Assembly (NCBI RefSeq): GCF_003254295.1
Contig: NZ_QKZO01000004.1
Coordinates: 1 to 64,000 of the forward strand
Length of the DNA stretch: 64,000 nucleotides
Reading direction: 5' to 3'
Source of the DNA: Rhodobacter capsulatus
Lineage (GTDB): Bacteria > Pseudomonadota > Alphaproteobacteria > Rhodobacterales > Rhodobacteraceae
Under the pieces are notes generated by a model, which did not search any database, was not told where the DNA came from, and saw nothing but the letters and a program-made list of their open reading frames with translations. Shown piece after piece: positions 10,431-18,546 of the stretch (its first letter is position 1; each line of letters opens with the position of its first letter). A program made the translations under genes and the position numbers.

Positions 10431-10516
10431 TCTGACCCCTATCCGGGTCAAATTTCTCAATATCTTCTGGCCCTTGCGTCCCTTCCGGTGCACATTCAAG
10501 CACGCACGGGGCACAC

Positions 10517-11437
10517 ATGGGACTTGTCTTGAAGCACGTTGAGCAAACCAAATCGGGAAGCTGGCAATACCGCCGCAGGGTTCCCAAGGACGTTTCCGAG
10601 GTTATCACCAAGCGCGAATTCAAGCGCAAGCTGGGCGATTCTCAGAAGGAAGCCCTTGCCGCCTATCCGCAGTATCACGCCCAAGTGGAGCGCGTGATTG
10701 ATGCTGCGAAGAAAAGGATGGCCGGGGCCGTGGCTGCGTCGGGGCCGAGTGCGTCGGAGCGCGAAGCCTATGCCGAGGCGTTGCGGCGTCGGGCTGATCT
10801 GGTGGCGCGCGGGGCGACGGAGGAGGTCCTAGAGCTTGCCGCCGATTCTCTGGCCGATAGCTTCCCGCAGGAAGGCTATGAGCCTGTCGGAGCGCCCCCG
10901 GTGGACCGCCACACGGTCAACCTTCTGCGCCTTGGGCCGGAACGCTACAGGCCCCCGGAGCCCACCTTGGGGGACGCCCTGCGGCTCTATCTGAAAGAGC
11001 ATCTGAAAGCGGACAGCCCGGAGACGGACAGCCGCGTCACGGGGCTTGCAACCCGCGTTGTGGAGGCGGCAATCGCTGCCATCGGGCGCGATCCGCTGTT
11101 GACCGCAATCACCCGCGAAGATGCCCGCGCCGTCCGCGATCACATGCTTGACCGGGTGAAGGCGACAGGCCGAGGGGCCGGAGGCAAGGTCAGCGCGGCA
11201 ACGGTGTCGCGGGAATTGTCGATCCTGTCCGCCGTCATCAACTTCGCCAAGGTCGAATTCGGGATGCCCGACACGATGCCGAACCCGTTCAGCCGCTTGC
11301 CTGTGGCGCGGGTGGCGAAGGGACAGGGACAGAAGGCGTCGGAGAAACGCGACCCGCTGCCGCCCACTGTGCTGACGAAGACCCGCGCGAGAGTGCTTGC
11401 GAATGCTGCCCCCGAATTGGCCCTGATCTGGCGCATG
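10517..11437 (+). pseudogene. Tyrosine integrase, C-terminal catalytic domain lost
   Basis: The frame opens with the DUF6538-type N-terminus seen in many proteobacterial phage integrases (KSGSWQYRRRVPKDVSEVI). It continues through a core-binding domain (LYLKEHLKAD... and ATVSRELSILSAVINFAKVE). It reaches ...PELALIWRMD and then loses homology just before the first catalytic Arg box, so the R, HxxR and Tyr residues are all absent. The open frame continues to 11,824, but the rest belongs to other phage fragments. It sits right after tRNA-Gly, which was presumably its attachment site. It cannot be an active recombinase. Confidence 0.8.
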
Positions 11438-11447
11438 GACCTACCGC

Positions 11448-11690
11448 ATGCCGCCCGCTCCCGGCGATGCTGTCGAAACTCGGGTGACGCTGCGGTTCGT
11501 GTCCCATCGTCTCGACGTGGTGGGACTGCGCTGATGGCTCATTGGCCCTACAACACCTCGAAGTGGGCAAGGCTGAGAGAGGCCAAGCTTGCCGAGACGC
11601 CGCTGTGCGAGATCTGCGCGCGGCGTGGCGAGATCGAGGATGCCGTGGCGGTGGACCACTTCAAGCCCGTGAACCAAGGCGGGCATCCGC
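11448..11690 (+). pseudogene. Phage gene fragments: 3' end of an unknown gene and 5' part of an HNH endonuclease
   Basis: From 11,448 a short frame encodes the tail of an unknown phage protein (ending RFVSHRLDVVGLR) and stops at 11,532-11,534. The stop overlaps ATG 11,534 as TGATG. That ATG opens an HNH-nuclease N-terminus with the zinc/His motif start (TPLCEICARRGEIEDAVAVD, then HFKPVNQGG). After about 11,690 the HNH homology ends abruptly; the second Cys pair and the Asn/His half of the motif are missing. The tight overlap shows these two were neighbours in the parent phage, while the left and right edges are recombination joints. Confidence 0.65.
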
Positions 11691-12272
11691 GCCTTCTTGC
11701 CGCGTCGTTGTGGCAACAACCCCGATCGAGCCAACGGAGGCGGCACGGTCAAGAACAAGCTCTGCCGCCTGCGATCCAAGCCAATAGGCCAGCGATGCCC
11801 CCATGCCCGCGACATGAGCGGTGATCGGTTTTGTGATGGCGCGCAGCATGTCCGCCGCGGCGCCAACGTCCGACACCACGCCGCCAGGGCTGTCGATCAC
11901 CATCACGATCCGCTCGACATCGGCACTGGCCTCGGCCACGCGCACATCGTGCATCAGCGCGTCCAGCGACGTGCCGCCGGTCGAGGCGTTGATCATTGAC
12001 GCCCGCGGAAAAATCGTGCCGATCATCGGCACCACGGCATTGCCGTTGCGGATCGTGCTGCCCCGCGACCCGTCCAGCCGCGTGCCGACGGCCGCCACCG
12101 CCTCAAGATTGGCAGGCATCCGCTCGGCATGCCCGTCACGGGCCAGCAGCTGCAGCACATCGGCGGCCAGCGCCCGCACCGCGATTGCCTCGATCGCCTC
12201 GAGATATTCCGGCATGATCGCCCAGGGCTGCGCCCGGATTGCCGCGATCAGCGCCGCTGCCTCATTGCGCAT
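11661..12272 (-). pseudogene. S49-family (SppA/ClpP-like) head protease, C-terminal part lost
   Basis: A minus-strand frame of 203 codons. The first 190 residues match phage S49 peptidases used in prohead maturation: VPMIGTIFPRASM, the substrate loop MVIDSPGGVV, and the catalytic-Ser region HVAGMGASLAYWLGSQA followed by RAASVGSIGVV, where the catalytic Ser/Lys pair and beyond would normally continue for about 100 more residues. The frame then runs through a junction into antisense HNH sequence and stops at 11,661. It lies just downstream of, and slightly overlaps, the portal gene, the usual order portal-protease-capsid. The capsid gene is missing. Confidence 0.75.
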
Positions 12273-13545
12273 CGCTTGCCCCCTGATTTTGCGCCGGGGT
12301 CACCGGCTGACCTGCCAGCGCCATGTTCGCCGGGCGCCAGTATTCGGTTCCTGCCTCGCCCGGCAGGTTGTTCTGGTTTTCGCGCCGCAGCAGGTCATTG
12401 GCGTTGACCATGCCCATCTGCCGTTGCAGCCAATAGGCCTCCATCCGGCTTTTCAGATCGCCGCGTACCAGCGCATCGGTCAGATGCTCGAAATAGGTGC
12501 CGTTCCCGCCGAATTGCCGCGTTGCCGCCCCCGCCACCCGCGCGAAATGCGGGCCCAGGTGATAGGTCACGAATTCAAGGCTCTGCTGCTCGATGTTTGA
12601 AAACGTCGCCTTCGACAGCTCGAAGATCAGATGCGGCGGCACACCCCAGATGCGCGCCAGATCCACCACCTGAAACTGCCGCGTCTCGAGGAACTGGCTG
12701 TCCTTGAAGTTGTGGGACAGAAACGCGGCCTTCAGGTCCTGGTCCAGAACAGCGGTGGCGCTCCCCTCCAAGCCCGCATGCAACCGCTCCCAGTCAGCGC
12801 GGATGCGGGTCTTGTCTTCAGGGCTCACTTTCTGTTCGGTGGTCAAGACGGTGGACGGTTTTCCGCCGCGCGACCAGAACCGATGCGCATGTTCAGACGT
12901 CGCCAACGCCCCGCCCAGGGCCTCGCGGGCATATTGCACCGGGTTGAGGCCGATCAGCCCATCCCGCGACAGACCCGCGATATGCCAGATGTTGCGCGCC
13001 GCAAACCGCTCGCGCGATCCGTCCGGCAGCGTGGCATCGTAAAACAGGATTTGGCCTTCGGCCCGGTCGAAATACTCCGCCACGACCACCGAACCGGGCC
13101 GCAGCCGGGTCAGCGCAACGGGCTCCCCGCGGGCATTCAGCGAGACATAGGCGTAAAAGTTTCCCGCCAGCAGCAGATCCGACATGATCAGCTCAAACAG
13201 CGCAAACGGCGACTGGTGCGCATTCGGCCGCTCGGCCAGCAGGATTTCCGCCGGGTGATCATCCAGCCGCGTGCGCCCTTCCGGGGTGCGCCCATACATG
13301 TGCAGGGGCGCCATCGCAAACACCCCGCTGATGATGCGCAGCGCCTGCAGCGTCGCCGGTATCGTCAGCGCCGTGCGCTCATCAACCCGCACACCGGCCT
13401 TGCTGACCCCGCTGCCAACCGAAAAACCGCGCCATTGCGATTCGCTTTGCACGGCCGGGGCCGAGGCAACCAGAGGCGGCTCCACGCGCGCGGCCACCGG
13501 GGCCGGGGCGGCAGCACCGGTCCGAAAGTAGCGCATAAGCCCCAT
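12262..13545 (-). CDS. HK97-family phage portal protein
   Basis: A 427-residue protein with the hallmarks of HK97-type portals: an N-terminal arm, then RTALTIPATLQALRIISGV, the LIMSDLLLAGNFYAYV segment, the NIWHIAGLSRDGLIGLNPV segment, the wing/stem region, and the typical late motif FSNIEQQSLEFVTYHLGPH. It would form the dodecameric DNA channel at one capsid vertex and dock the terminase. Length is normal, with no internal stop. It follows the terminase gene directly (2-bp gap) and overlaps the protease gene by 11 nt, so the packaging module order is kept even though the phage is defective. Confidence 0.92.
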   Translation of the reverse strand: MGLMRYFRTGAAAPAPVAARVEPPLVASAPAVQSESQWRGFSVGSGVSKAGVRVDERTALTIPATLQALRIISGVFAMAPLHMYGRTPEGRTRLDDHPAEILLAERPNAHQSPFALFELIMSDLLLAGNFYAYVSLNARGEPVALTRLRPGSVVVAEYFDRAEGQILFYDATLPDGSRERFAARNIWHIAGLSRDGLIGLNPVQYAREALGGALATSEHAHRFWSRGGKPSTVLTTEQKVSPEDKTRIRADWERLHAGLEGSATAVLDQDLKAAFLSHNFKDSQFLETRQFQVVDLARIWGVPPHLIFELSKATFSNIEQQSLEFVTYHLGPHFARVAGAATRQFGGNGTYFEHLTDALVRGDLKSRMEAYWLQRQMGMVNANDLLRRENQNNLPGEAGTEYWRPANMALAGQPVTPAQNQGASDAQ

Positions 13546-13547
13546 GG

Positions 13548-15245
13548 TTACATCCCCGTATATTCAAATTCCTGCGGCCCGGCGGCCACCGGATCGCGCA
13601 GCATCAGCATGATCGCATTGAAGGTCGCCATCAGCGGGTCGATCTTCGCCTTGCCCGCGATTTCCTTGGTGATCCGCACCGCAGACCCCTTGATCTCTGG
13701 CTTTGCATTCCCAGCCGCCCAGGCCATCAGCGGTTGCCCGCAGTGCCGAAACGTGCCTTGCTTCAGCATCCGCTCCAGCCCCCAGATCGCGGGCGACAGG
13801 CGCCAGTCCTGACCGACGATCACCAGCTGCTCATAAGTGATCCCGGCCCCGAACATCTGGAACTGAATCGCGGCGCTGTTCGTCGTGTCGACGCCGATCG
13901 CGCCCTGTTGCGGCAGCAGCCCTGCCGCCGACAGGCGCGCTGCCGTTTCCGCCACGCGGCGCACATCGCCTGAGGTGTCGTCATCACCCAGCTCGATCAA
14001 ATCGCCGTCTTCGACGAAATTCAAAAGCCGCGGGGCGATTTCGGGCCGCTCCTTGAACACCTCCGGATGCGCAAAAGCCCGCGCCTAGTGCAGCCAGTGG
14101 CCCGTCTCACGGCACCGGCCGATCACCGCCTCGGCAAAAAGGTCATCCAGCCCGCCGCCGTCGATGCCCTGCACCGCGACCTCTGATCGCTCGATCAGCT
14201 CGTCCAGCGTCAGATCGGTTTCGACGCAGCCTTCCCAGTATTGCGCCCCCAGCCATCCGGCCGAAAGCCCGACACCGATTTCGATGTTCAGATGCTGGCT
14301 CGCCCAGATCTGTTCGGCGTGCTTCGTCGCCTTGCCGTTGTTGTCGTAATCGTCGGCCAGCGCCTGCGGGTCGATCGACAGGCCAAGGTTCGGCAGCACC
14401 AGACCCCAGTTGCGCTTGTCGCGCCAGAACTCCTGCTTGTGCTGCAGTTCCAGCGGAAACTCGTACAGCACCGGCAACATGATGGGCGACGGTCCGGCGC
14501 GGCCATCGCGGATCTTGCGCGCCTTGTCCAGTTCGGTGCGCCAGACCCCGGCAGGGCTTTCGTCGCTCTGCGTCGTGATCATCAGCAGTTTGCCGCGCTG
14601 CTTGGTGATCCCGCCGCCGCGGATCTGCTGCATCACCGCCGCGGCGCGGGGCACTTTCCCCAGCTCGTGCAGCTCGTCGATGATGGTCAGCACCGGGATT
14701 TCGCCGGTCACGATGGCGGTGCCGAAAGTCTTCACCGCCAGGCTGGTGCCGGTCTTGCGTCGGGTGATCACGGTGTCCGAGTCCGGAACGTGGAAGATCT
14801 TCTTCAGCGTCTCATCGACATCGATCATCCCGCGCGCCTGGTCAAAACAGCGACAGGCGATTGCCTGCGACGGGCCGACCAGAAGCATTTTCCGATTCGG
14901 CGCGTCCTCCATGTAAAGCGCCGTCAACCCCAGCGCCGCCGCATAGGTCGTCTTCGAGTTCTTCTTGGGCACCTCGCACAGCAGTTCCCAGACAATCGGC
15001 TGCAGCGTCTGCGGATCTTCGCTTGCCAGAAACGCCACCAGGATATCGCGAAACCAGTCTCCGCAAGCATCTGCCAGCGAAGGCGCCCCGGCAACGTCCG
15101 GCAGGCGCAGCCGGTTGAAAAACGTCACGACCTTCTGCGCGCGCTCCTCGTTGACCGGTACGGACGCCATCGGTGGGAGTCCCTGCTGCATCCGCTCCCA
15201 CCAGTCCGGGCAGGCAAAGCGCGGCAGCGCCTCAGTTGCGGACAT
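13548..15245 (-). pseudogene. Phage terminase large subunit broken by one amber codon
   Basis: Two frames in the same phase (ATG 15,245 to 14,085 and 14,084 to 13,548) form one HK97/lambda-like TerL of about 565 residues. They are interrupted only by TAG at 14,085-14,087. The ATPase half has the walker-A-like VPKKNSKTTYAAALGL and walker B VLTIIDELHEL; the nuclease half has the acidic VQGIDGGGLDD and, after the stop, QQGAIGVDTTN and KIDPLMATFNAI. The text on either side of the stop (RETGHWLH, then ARAFAHPEVFKERPEIAPRL) reads as continuous family sequence in which Trp is expected at the stop, so TGG to TAG is the simplest event. Start chosen at MSATEALPRF. Confidence 0.8.
14085..14087 (-). other. 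In-frame amber codon in terminase
   Basis: TAG lies between CAC (His) and GCG (Ala) with the frame unchanged on both sides. This is a single point change rather than an indel. Confidence 0.85.
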
Positions 15246-15305
15246 GCCCCGCAGCCTCGCGCTCAAGCTCCAGCATCAGTTCGGTCTCGGCATCATGCGC
15301 CTGCG
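15232..15305 (-). pseudogene. C-terminal scrap of the gene upstream of terminase
   Basis: A frame ends at TGA 15,232-15,234 with a charged helical tail (AHDAETELMLELEREAAGHV). It overlaps the terminase start by 14 nt, as a small terminase subunit or HNH gene would. Upstream it meets the junction at about 15,306, where sense flips to the DUF5131 fragment, so only about 25 codons survive. Identity unknown. Confidence 0.4.
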
Positions 15306-15803
15306 CGCATTCCGCATTTGCTGGACACCCCGGCGGCGGTGCGGTTCGTCTCGGCCGAGCCGCTGCTGGGGCCGGTGGATCTGACGCTGGATGGTCTTTC
15401 CTGCGCGCCGTGCCCCTACTGCGCAGACGGATCAACAGACCCTGAAACCGGATTGGTCGACTGCCCGAGGTGTGACGGCACCGGAAAGGGCAATGAGGTT
15501 GCGCTTGACCTCGTGATTGTCGGCGGCGAAAGCGGCCCGCGCGCGCGGCCCATGCACCCCGATTGGGTGCGCAGCCTGCGCGACCAGTGCGTAAGCGCGG
15601 GCGTGTCGTTCCACTTCAAGCAATGGGGGGAATGGGCACCTGCAATCGGCATTGCGGTGACGCATCGCTGGATCGGGAACAATTATCTGCACAAATTTAA
15701 CGGCGGACCTGTGGTTGGCCCCGGCATGGCCCGCATTGGCAAGCGCGCCGCTGGTCGCCTGCTCGACGGGCGCACCTGCGACGAGATGCCGGGGGGTGCG
15801 TGA
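15306..15803 (+). pseudogene. DUF5131 (phage Gp37/Gp68-like) protein, N-terminal half lost
   Basis: From position 15,306 the plus frame reads RIPHLLDTPAAVRFVSAEPL and continues with a zinc-knuckle insert (CAPCPYCADG...CPRCDGTGKG), then LVIVGGESGPRARPMHPDWV, the family signature, and FHFKQWGEW. Complete family members are roughly 250-300 residues; only about 165 remain, and no start codon belongs to the family sequence. The 5' portion was removed at the same junction that cut the gene upstream of terminase. Family proteins occur widely in prophages; their biochemical role is unsettled. Confidence 0.8.
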
Positions 15804-15925
15804 TGGTTGATTTGGAGACCCGGCAGGCGCGGATTACTGACGTGCGACCTGCAAAGCGCAGTGCCGACATGGCTCCCACTGCGACCGGGCAACGGCATTC
15901 TATCACAAGGGACGCAGATGGGTAA
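15803..15925 (+). CDS. Small phage protein, 40 residues, unknown
   Basis: ATG 15,803 overlaps the stop of the DUF5131 frame (TGATG), and its own TAA (15,923-15,925) overlaps the start of the next gene. This tight coupling on both sides argues that the frame is translated. The product is basic and hydrophilic (MVDLETRQARITDVRPAKRS at the start) with no recognisable domain. Confidence 0.45.
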   Translation: MVDLETRQARITDVRPAKRSADMAPTATGQRHSITRDADG

Positions 15926-16160
15926 ACACGAGCCCCATTTTGTGCCGCGCCTGCTGCCCGCGCCAGAGGCCGCGCTCTATCTTGGCGTCAGCCAGACGAC
16001 ACTGCGCGGCCTCGACATCCCGCGCCGGATCCTTGGCGCCAAGCGCCTTTATGATCGCTACGACCTTGACGCCTTCGCCTCGGCGCTGCCCATTGAGGGC
16101 GACGCGATCGAATCGGAGGTCGTCAACACATGCGCGGGAAAATTCGGGAGGGCACGGTGA
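15918..16160 (+). CDS. Small helix-turn-helix protein, excisionase-like
   Basis: An 80-residue protein with an AlpA/MerR-type winged helix (LLPAPEAALYLGVSQTTLRG... then LGAKRLYDRYDLDAFAS), the layout of DNA-binding excisionases that sit directly in front of phage integrases. Start ATG 15,918 has AAGGGA 5-10 nt upstream. Its end overlaps the integrase start by 31 nt, so the two should be co-expressed. Probable role: directionality factor for the adjacent integrase and possibly its repressor. Confidence 0.7.
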   Translation: MGKHEPHFVPRLLPAPEAALYLGVSQTTLRGLDIPRRILGAKRLYDRYDLDAFASALPIEGDAIESEVVNTCAGKFGRAR

Positions 16161-17335
16161 CGCTGGAGCATATCCAGACCGTCCACGCCGGAGGCAAGAT
16201 CTACCGTTACCTGCGCATCCCGGGCCAGCCGCGCGTAAAACTGCCCGATCTGCCGCTCGACCACCCAGAGTTTTTGGCGGCCTATGCCGCCGCTCGCGCC
16301 GCGGCACCAAAACAGGTTCGCGCTACCACCGGCACCATCGCCGCGCTTTGCGAGGCCTATCTGCGCTCGGACTCCTACCTGGCCCACTCAGCCAACTACC
16401 GTGCGACCCTGCGCCGCCACATTGAGGCAATCCGCGAGCAGGCCGAGGACGCCTTGGCCAGCCACCTGCGCGCCGATGACATTGCCGACGACCTCGCGCC
16501 TCTAAAGCCAAACGTCGCTGGCGCGCGCCTCAAAGCATGGCGGGCAGTCTGCAAATTTGGCGTCGAAAAGCGGCTGCTGAAATCCGATCCGTCGCACGCG
16601 GTGATAAAACCAAAAGCTCCGAAAACAGATGGGCATCCGCCATGGTCAGCCGCCGAGATTGAGCGGTTCCGCGCGCGCTGGTCGATCGGCACCGTGCCGC
16701 GCGCCTGCTTTGAGCTGCTGTTCTGGACTGGCGCGCGGATCTCGGACGCGGTCAGGATCGGCCCGGGCATGGTCGGCCGCGACGGGGTGCTGGCGTTCCG
16801 GCAGCAAAAAACCGGCGACGAGGCCTTTGTGCCATGGGCCTGCCCACTGCCTGCCTATGCTGAGGGGATGATCGAGGACCGCGACACGATGCACGCGGCG
16901 ATCGCCTGCCTCGGCGGGCACATGACATTCCTCGCCACGCATGGCGGGCGGACGCGGTCCCACAAGGCTCTCGGGACAGTGATTGCCGACGCCGCGAGAT
17001 CGGCGCAAATCACCGGCCGCAGCGCCCACGGCCTGCGCAAATCCCGCGCGCAGCAGCTGGCCGAGGCCGGGGCGACCACGCATCAGATCGCCGCCTGGAC
17101 GGGGCATCAGAGCTTGTCAGAGGTGCAGCACTACACCGAATCCGCCAACCGCCGGGCAGCGGTTACCGGAACAGAACAAGACCGGAACTCTGTAAAACGT
17201 TCCGATCTGCCTGTAAAAACGCGAAATACCCCTTGTGAACCAAAGTGGTTTCTGAGGCGTGGCGATCCCGGGAGGACTCGAACCCCCGACCCGCTGCTTA
17301 GAAGGTCACTGGTCTACGTCCCCAACCGCTTGTAA
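16130..17335 (+). CDS. Tyrosine recombinase (phage integrase) ending in tRNA-Arg
   Basis: A 401-residue integrase. It has an N-terminal arm domain (LEHIQTVHAGGKIYRYLRIP), a core-binding domain, and a catalytic domain with Arg (FWTGARISDAVRI), HxxR (SAHGLRKSRAQQ), His (WTGHQSLSEV) and nucleophile Tyr (QHYTESA), so the active site is complete. GGAGG lies 10 nt before ATG 16,130. Downstream of about residue 375 the frame reads the tRNA-Arg gene in antisense (GDPGRTRTPDPLLRR), which is a mark of integrases whose attachment site is the adjacent tRNA. The last ten codons (17,306-17,335) come from the later 42-kb insertion; joined to the right flank the frame would run on for about 40 codons. It likely once inserted the prophage at the 3' end of tRNA-Arg. 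Confidence 0.88.
   Translation: MRGKIREGTVTLEHIQTVHAGGKIYRYLRIPGQPRVKLPDLPLDHPEFLAAYAAARAAAPKQVRATTGTIAALCEAYLRSDSYLAHSANYRATLRRHIEAIREQAEDALASHLRADDIADDLAPLKPNVAGARLKAWRAVCKFGVEKRLLKSDPSHAVIKPKAPKTDGHPPWSAAEIERFRARWSIGTVPRACFELLFWTGARISDAVRIGPGMVGRDGVLAFRQQKTGDEAFVPWACPLPAYAEGMIEDRDTMHAAIACLGGHMTFLATHGGRTRSHKALGTVIADAARSAQITGRSAHGLRKSRAQQLAEAGATTHQIAAWTGHQSLSEVQHYTESANRRAAVTGTEQDRNSVKRSDLPVKTRNTPCEPKWFLRRGDPGRTRTPDPLLRRSLVYVPNRL
17260..17305 (-). pseudogene. 3' half of host tRNA-Arg(UCU), separated from its 5' half
   Basis: Read on the minus strand this is the anticodon loop, the 3' anticodon strand GCAGC, the variable loop, the T-arm (GGGGG TTCGAGT CCTCC), the acceptor strand CGGGATC, a discriminator base and CCA. 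No matching 5' half lies upstream. Its partner is at 59,347-59,385, 42 kb away: GCTGC there pairs with GCAGC here and GGTCCCG there with CGGGATC here, and the joined gene is exactly 77 nt. Confidence 0.93.
17298..17305. other. Left attachment core (attL)
   Basis: TTAGAAGG, shared with 59,347-59,354. Sequences diverge immediately on both sides (CGCTGC-core-TCACTG here, CTGGAA-core-CAGCTG at the right), so crossover lies within these 8 bp. Confidence 0.88.
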
Positions 17336-17367
17336 AGCAAGCTTTTTCAGTGGCCGATTTTGACGGT

Positions 17368-17387
17368 ATGCAATTGCGATGCAATTG
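17368..17387. repeat. Left arm-type repeats, ATGCAATTG twice
   Basis: Two direct copies of ATGCAATTG at 17,368 and 17,379, an 11-bp step that puts them on one face of the helix. The same nonamer occurs twice, plus once inverted, at the right end (59,232-59,255). They are likely integrase arm-binding sites. The second copy touches the 3' end of the element-borne tRNA. Confidence 0.7.
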
Positions 17388-17462
17388 GCGACCCCTGCAC
17401 GACTCGAACGTGCGACATTCCGCTTAGAAGGCGGATGCTCTATCCAGCTGAGCTAAGGGGCC
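17386..17462 (-). tRNA. tRNA-Arg (anticodon UCU), carried by the element
   Basis: A complete 77-nt tRNA gene with encoded CCA: acceptor GGCCCCT/AGGGGTC (one G-U), D-arm GCTCAGCTGGATAGAGC, anticodon stem TCCGC/GCGGA around CTTCTAA (anticodon TCT), and T-arm GCACG TTCGAGT CGTGC. It lies 80 bp inside the left attachment core, so it belongs to the mobile element. Its stems differ from those of the split host tRNA-Arg(UCU), so it is not a by-product of integration. It can supply AGA/AGG decoding that the insertion destroys. Confidence 0.95.
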
Positions 17463-17572
17463 ACGTCTGCGACGTTTAAACGGTCAGTCGCCGTTGGGCA
17501 AGCCATTGAGGGCTATCGGCAAAGCGAGAGCGGGCGACGAGTTGCCCCGCCGCCCAGCCCTCGGCTGATGGA

Positions 17573-17926
17573 TCACTTGGGTTCAAGCTGCATCATGTCG
17601 AACAGGTCCGGGTTGCCGCGCAAAGCCGACAACTTACGATAGTGGCGGGTGAGCCGCCGAAGGATCATGTTCACCGCCCGCTCGGCGGTTTCCAGCGGCA
17701 TGTAGACGGAAACGTCTTCCCCCGACATTTCCCAGCCGGTCATGGGGTCATACATGATCTCAACCTCACCACCTGCTCGAATGTCAAACAGGACGCGTTC
17801 GGCGGTCTTGACGTCACGGTCGTAGGCCTCCATCTCGGCCTTCACAGGGTCAACGATGCTGTCGGTCATGCCGCCACAGTCATCGGGAACGGTCGTCAAG
17901 ATTGACGCAACAAGTTCAGTAGTCAT
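17573..17926 (-). CDS. Hypothetical protein, 117 residues
   Basis: An acidic soluble protein with no recognised domain (central segment GEVEIMYDPMTGWEMSGEDV, then a helical C-terminus with LRRLTRHYRKL). Start ATG 17,926 is preferred because AAGGA lies 9 nt upstream; a longer in-frame start at 17,953 has no ribosome site. It is divergent from the next gene with about 85 bp between them, including a small GCCAC...GTGGC hairpin that could be a shared operator. It sits beside the element-borne tRNA at the left edge of the satellite backbone. Confidence 0.6.
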   Translation of the reverse strand: MTTELVASILTTVPDDCGGMTDSIVDPVKAEMEAYDRDVKTAERVLFDIRAGGEVEIMYDPMTGWEMSGEDVSVYMPLETAERAVNMILRRLTRHYRKLSALRGNPDLFDMMQLEPK

Positions 17927-18011
17927 GGCTGGGAATCCTTTCCATTTTGCCATTCAGTCGCCACGTTCATCGTGGCTTCCTAGAATTACCTTGAACGGAG
18001 AAGGACTTGAT

Positions 18012-18527
18012 ATGGGACGGGACGGGCGAGAACCTGCCAACATGCCGCCCGATTGGCTGGACGAACTGGCCAAGCTAGGCGCAGCAGAAAGGCCGTTATC
18101 ATCGGACGACATGACGGGCGGCGTTCCACCTGAACGCTTCCGACGGCATCTTGCCTTGAGCGCGTGGAAGTACATCGCAGATTACGGGTCAGCCAAGGAA
18201 CCGCTGCCCGACTGGGTCATCGGCTACCTCAAAGCGGTCGCCAAGCACATTGCATCGAACCTTGGCCCAAAGGGTGCCTTGAGCCGAGAGGACGCCTCAT
18301 CGGCACTTGGCATCGACGGGAAGGCATGGCCGGAACACTCGCCCATCGTGGTCTATCTCGCGATGCAGGAATGGATTGACGGCGAGGCATGGCCCGACGT
18401 GACCGGGCCTGCGGCTGCGGCAAAGCTCTATATCCAAGAGCGGATGGCGGGGGACCGTGATGCGCTCGCCTCGACAGTGATCCGGCTCTACAAGGAGGGC
18501 AAACGCCTTTGGCTGGCGGAGGGCTGA
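18012..18527 (+). CDS. Hypothetical protein, 171 residues
   Basis: ATG 18,012 follows GGAGAAGGA at good spacing. The protein has a Pro-rich opening, then a mainly helical body (LSAWKYIADYGSAKEPLPDW, AVAKHIASNLG, AKLYIQERMAGDRDALASTV). I do not recognise a family. It is the only plus-strand gene in the left arm of the element backbone and ends 19 bp from the convergent PD-(D/E)XK gene. GC content is intermediate between host and the AT-richer genes that follow. Confidence 0.6.
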   Translation: MGRDGREPANMPPDWLDELAKLGAAERPLSSDDMTGGVPPERFRRHLALSAWKYIADYGSAKEPLPDWVIGYLKAVAKHIASNLGPKGALSREDASSALGIDGKAWPEHSPIVVYLAMQEWIDGEAWPDVTGPAAAAKLYIQERMAGDRDALASTVIRLYKEGKRLWLAEG

Positions 18528-18546
18528 CAACGCTCCGCGCAGGCGA

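Larger units (their letters stand above)
10431..17297. mobile_element. Prophage remnant region between tRNA-Gly and tRNA-Arg
   Basis: Cut and juxtaposed phage genes fill this interval: a truncated integrase, fragments of an HNH gene, a truncated S49 protease, a portal gene, a terminase with a nonsense codon, a DUF5131 fragment, and an excisionase-like gene with a second integrase. At least three junctions (near 11,437, 11,690-11,715 and 15,306) join unrelated reading frames, often in opposite orientation. These indicate deletions or recombination between two or more phage-derived elements. No capsid, tail or lysis genes remain. It is bounded by tRNA-Gly on the left and the 3' half of the split tRNA-Arg on the right. 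Confidence 0.8.

Noticed and set aside
17386-17462. That the complete tRNA-Arg is the host copy and the element begins to its right
   Set aside because: The split tRNA halves at 17,260-17,305 and 59,347-59,385 match each other perfectly in both stems and share the core. The complete tRNA lies between them, with arm repeats around it.
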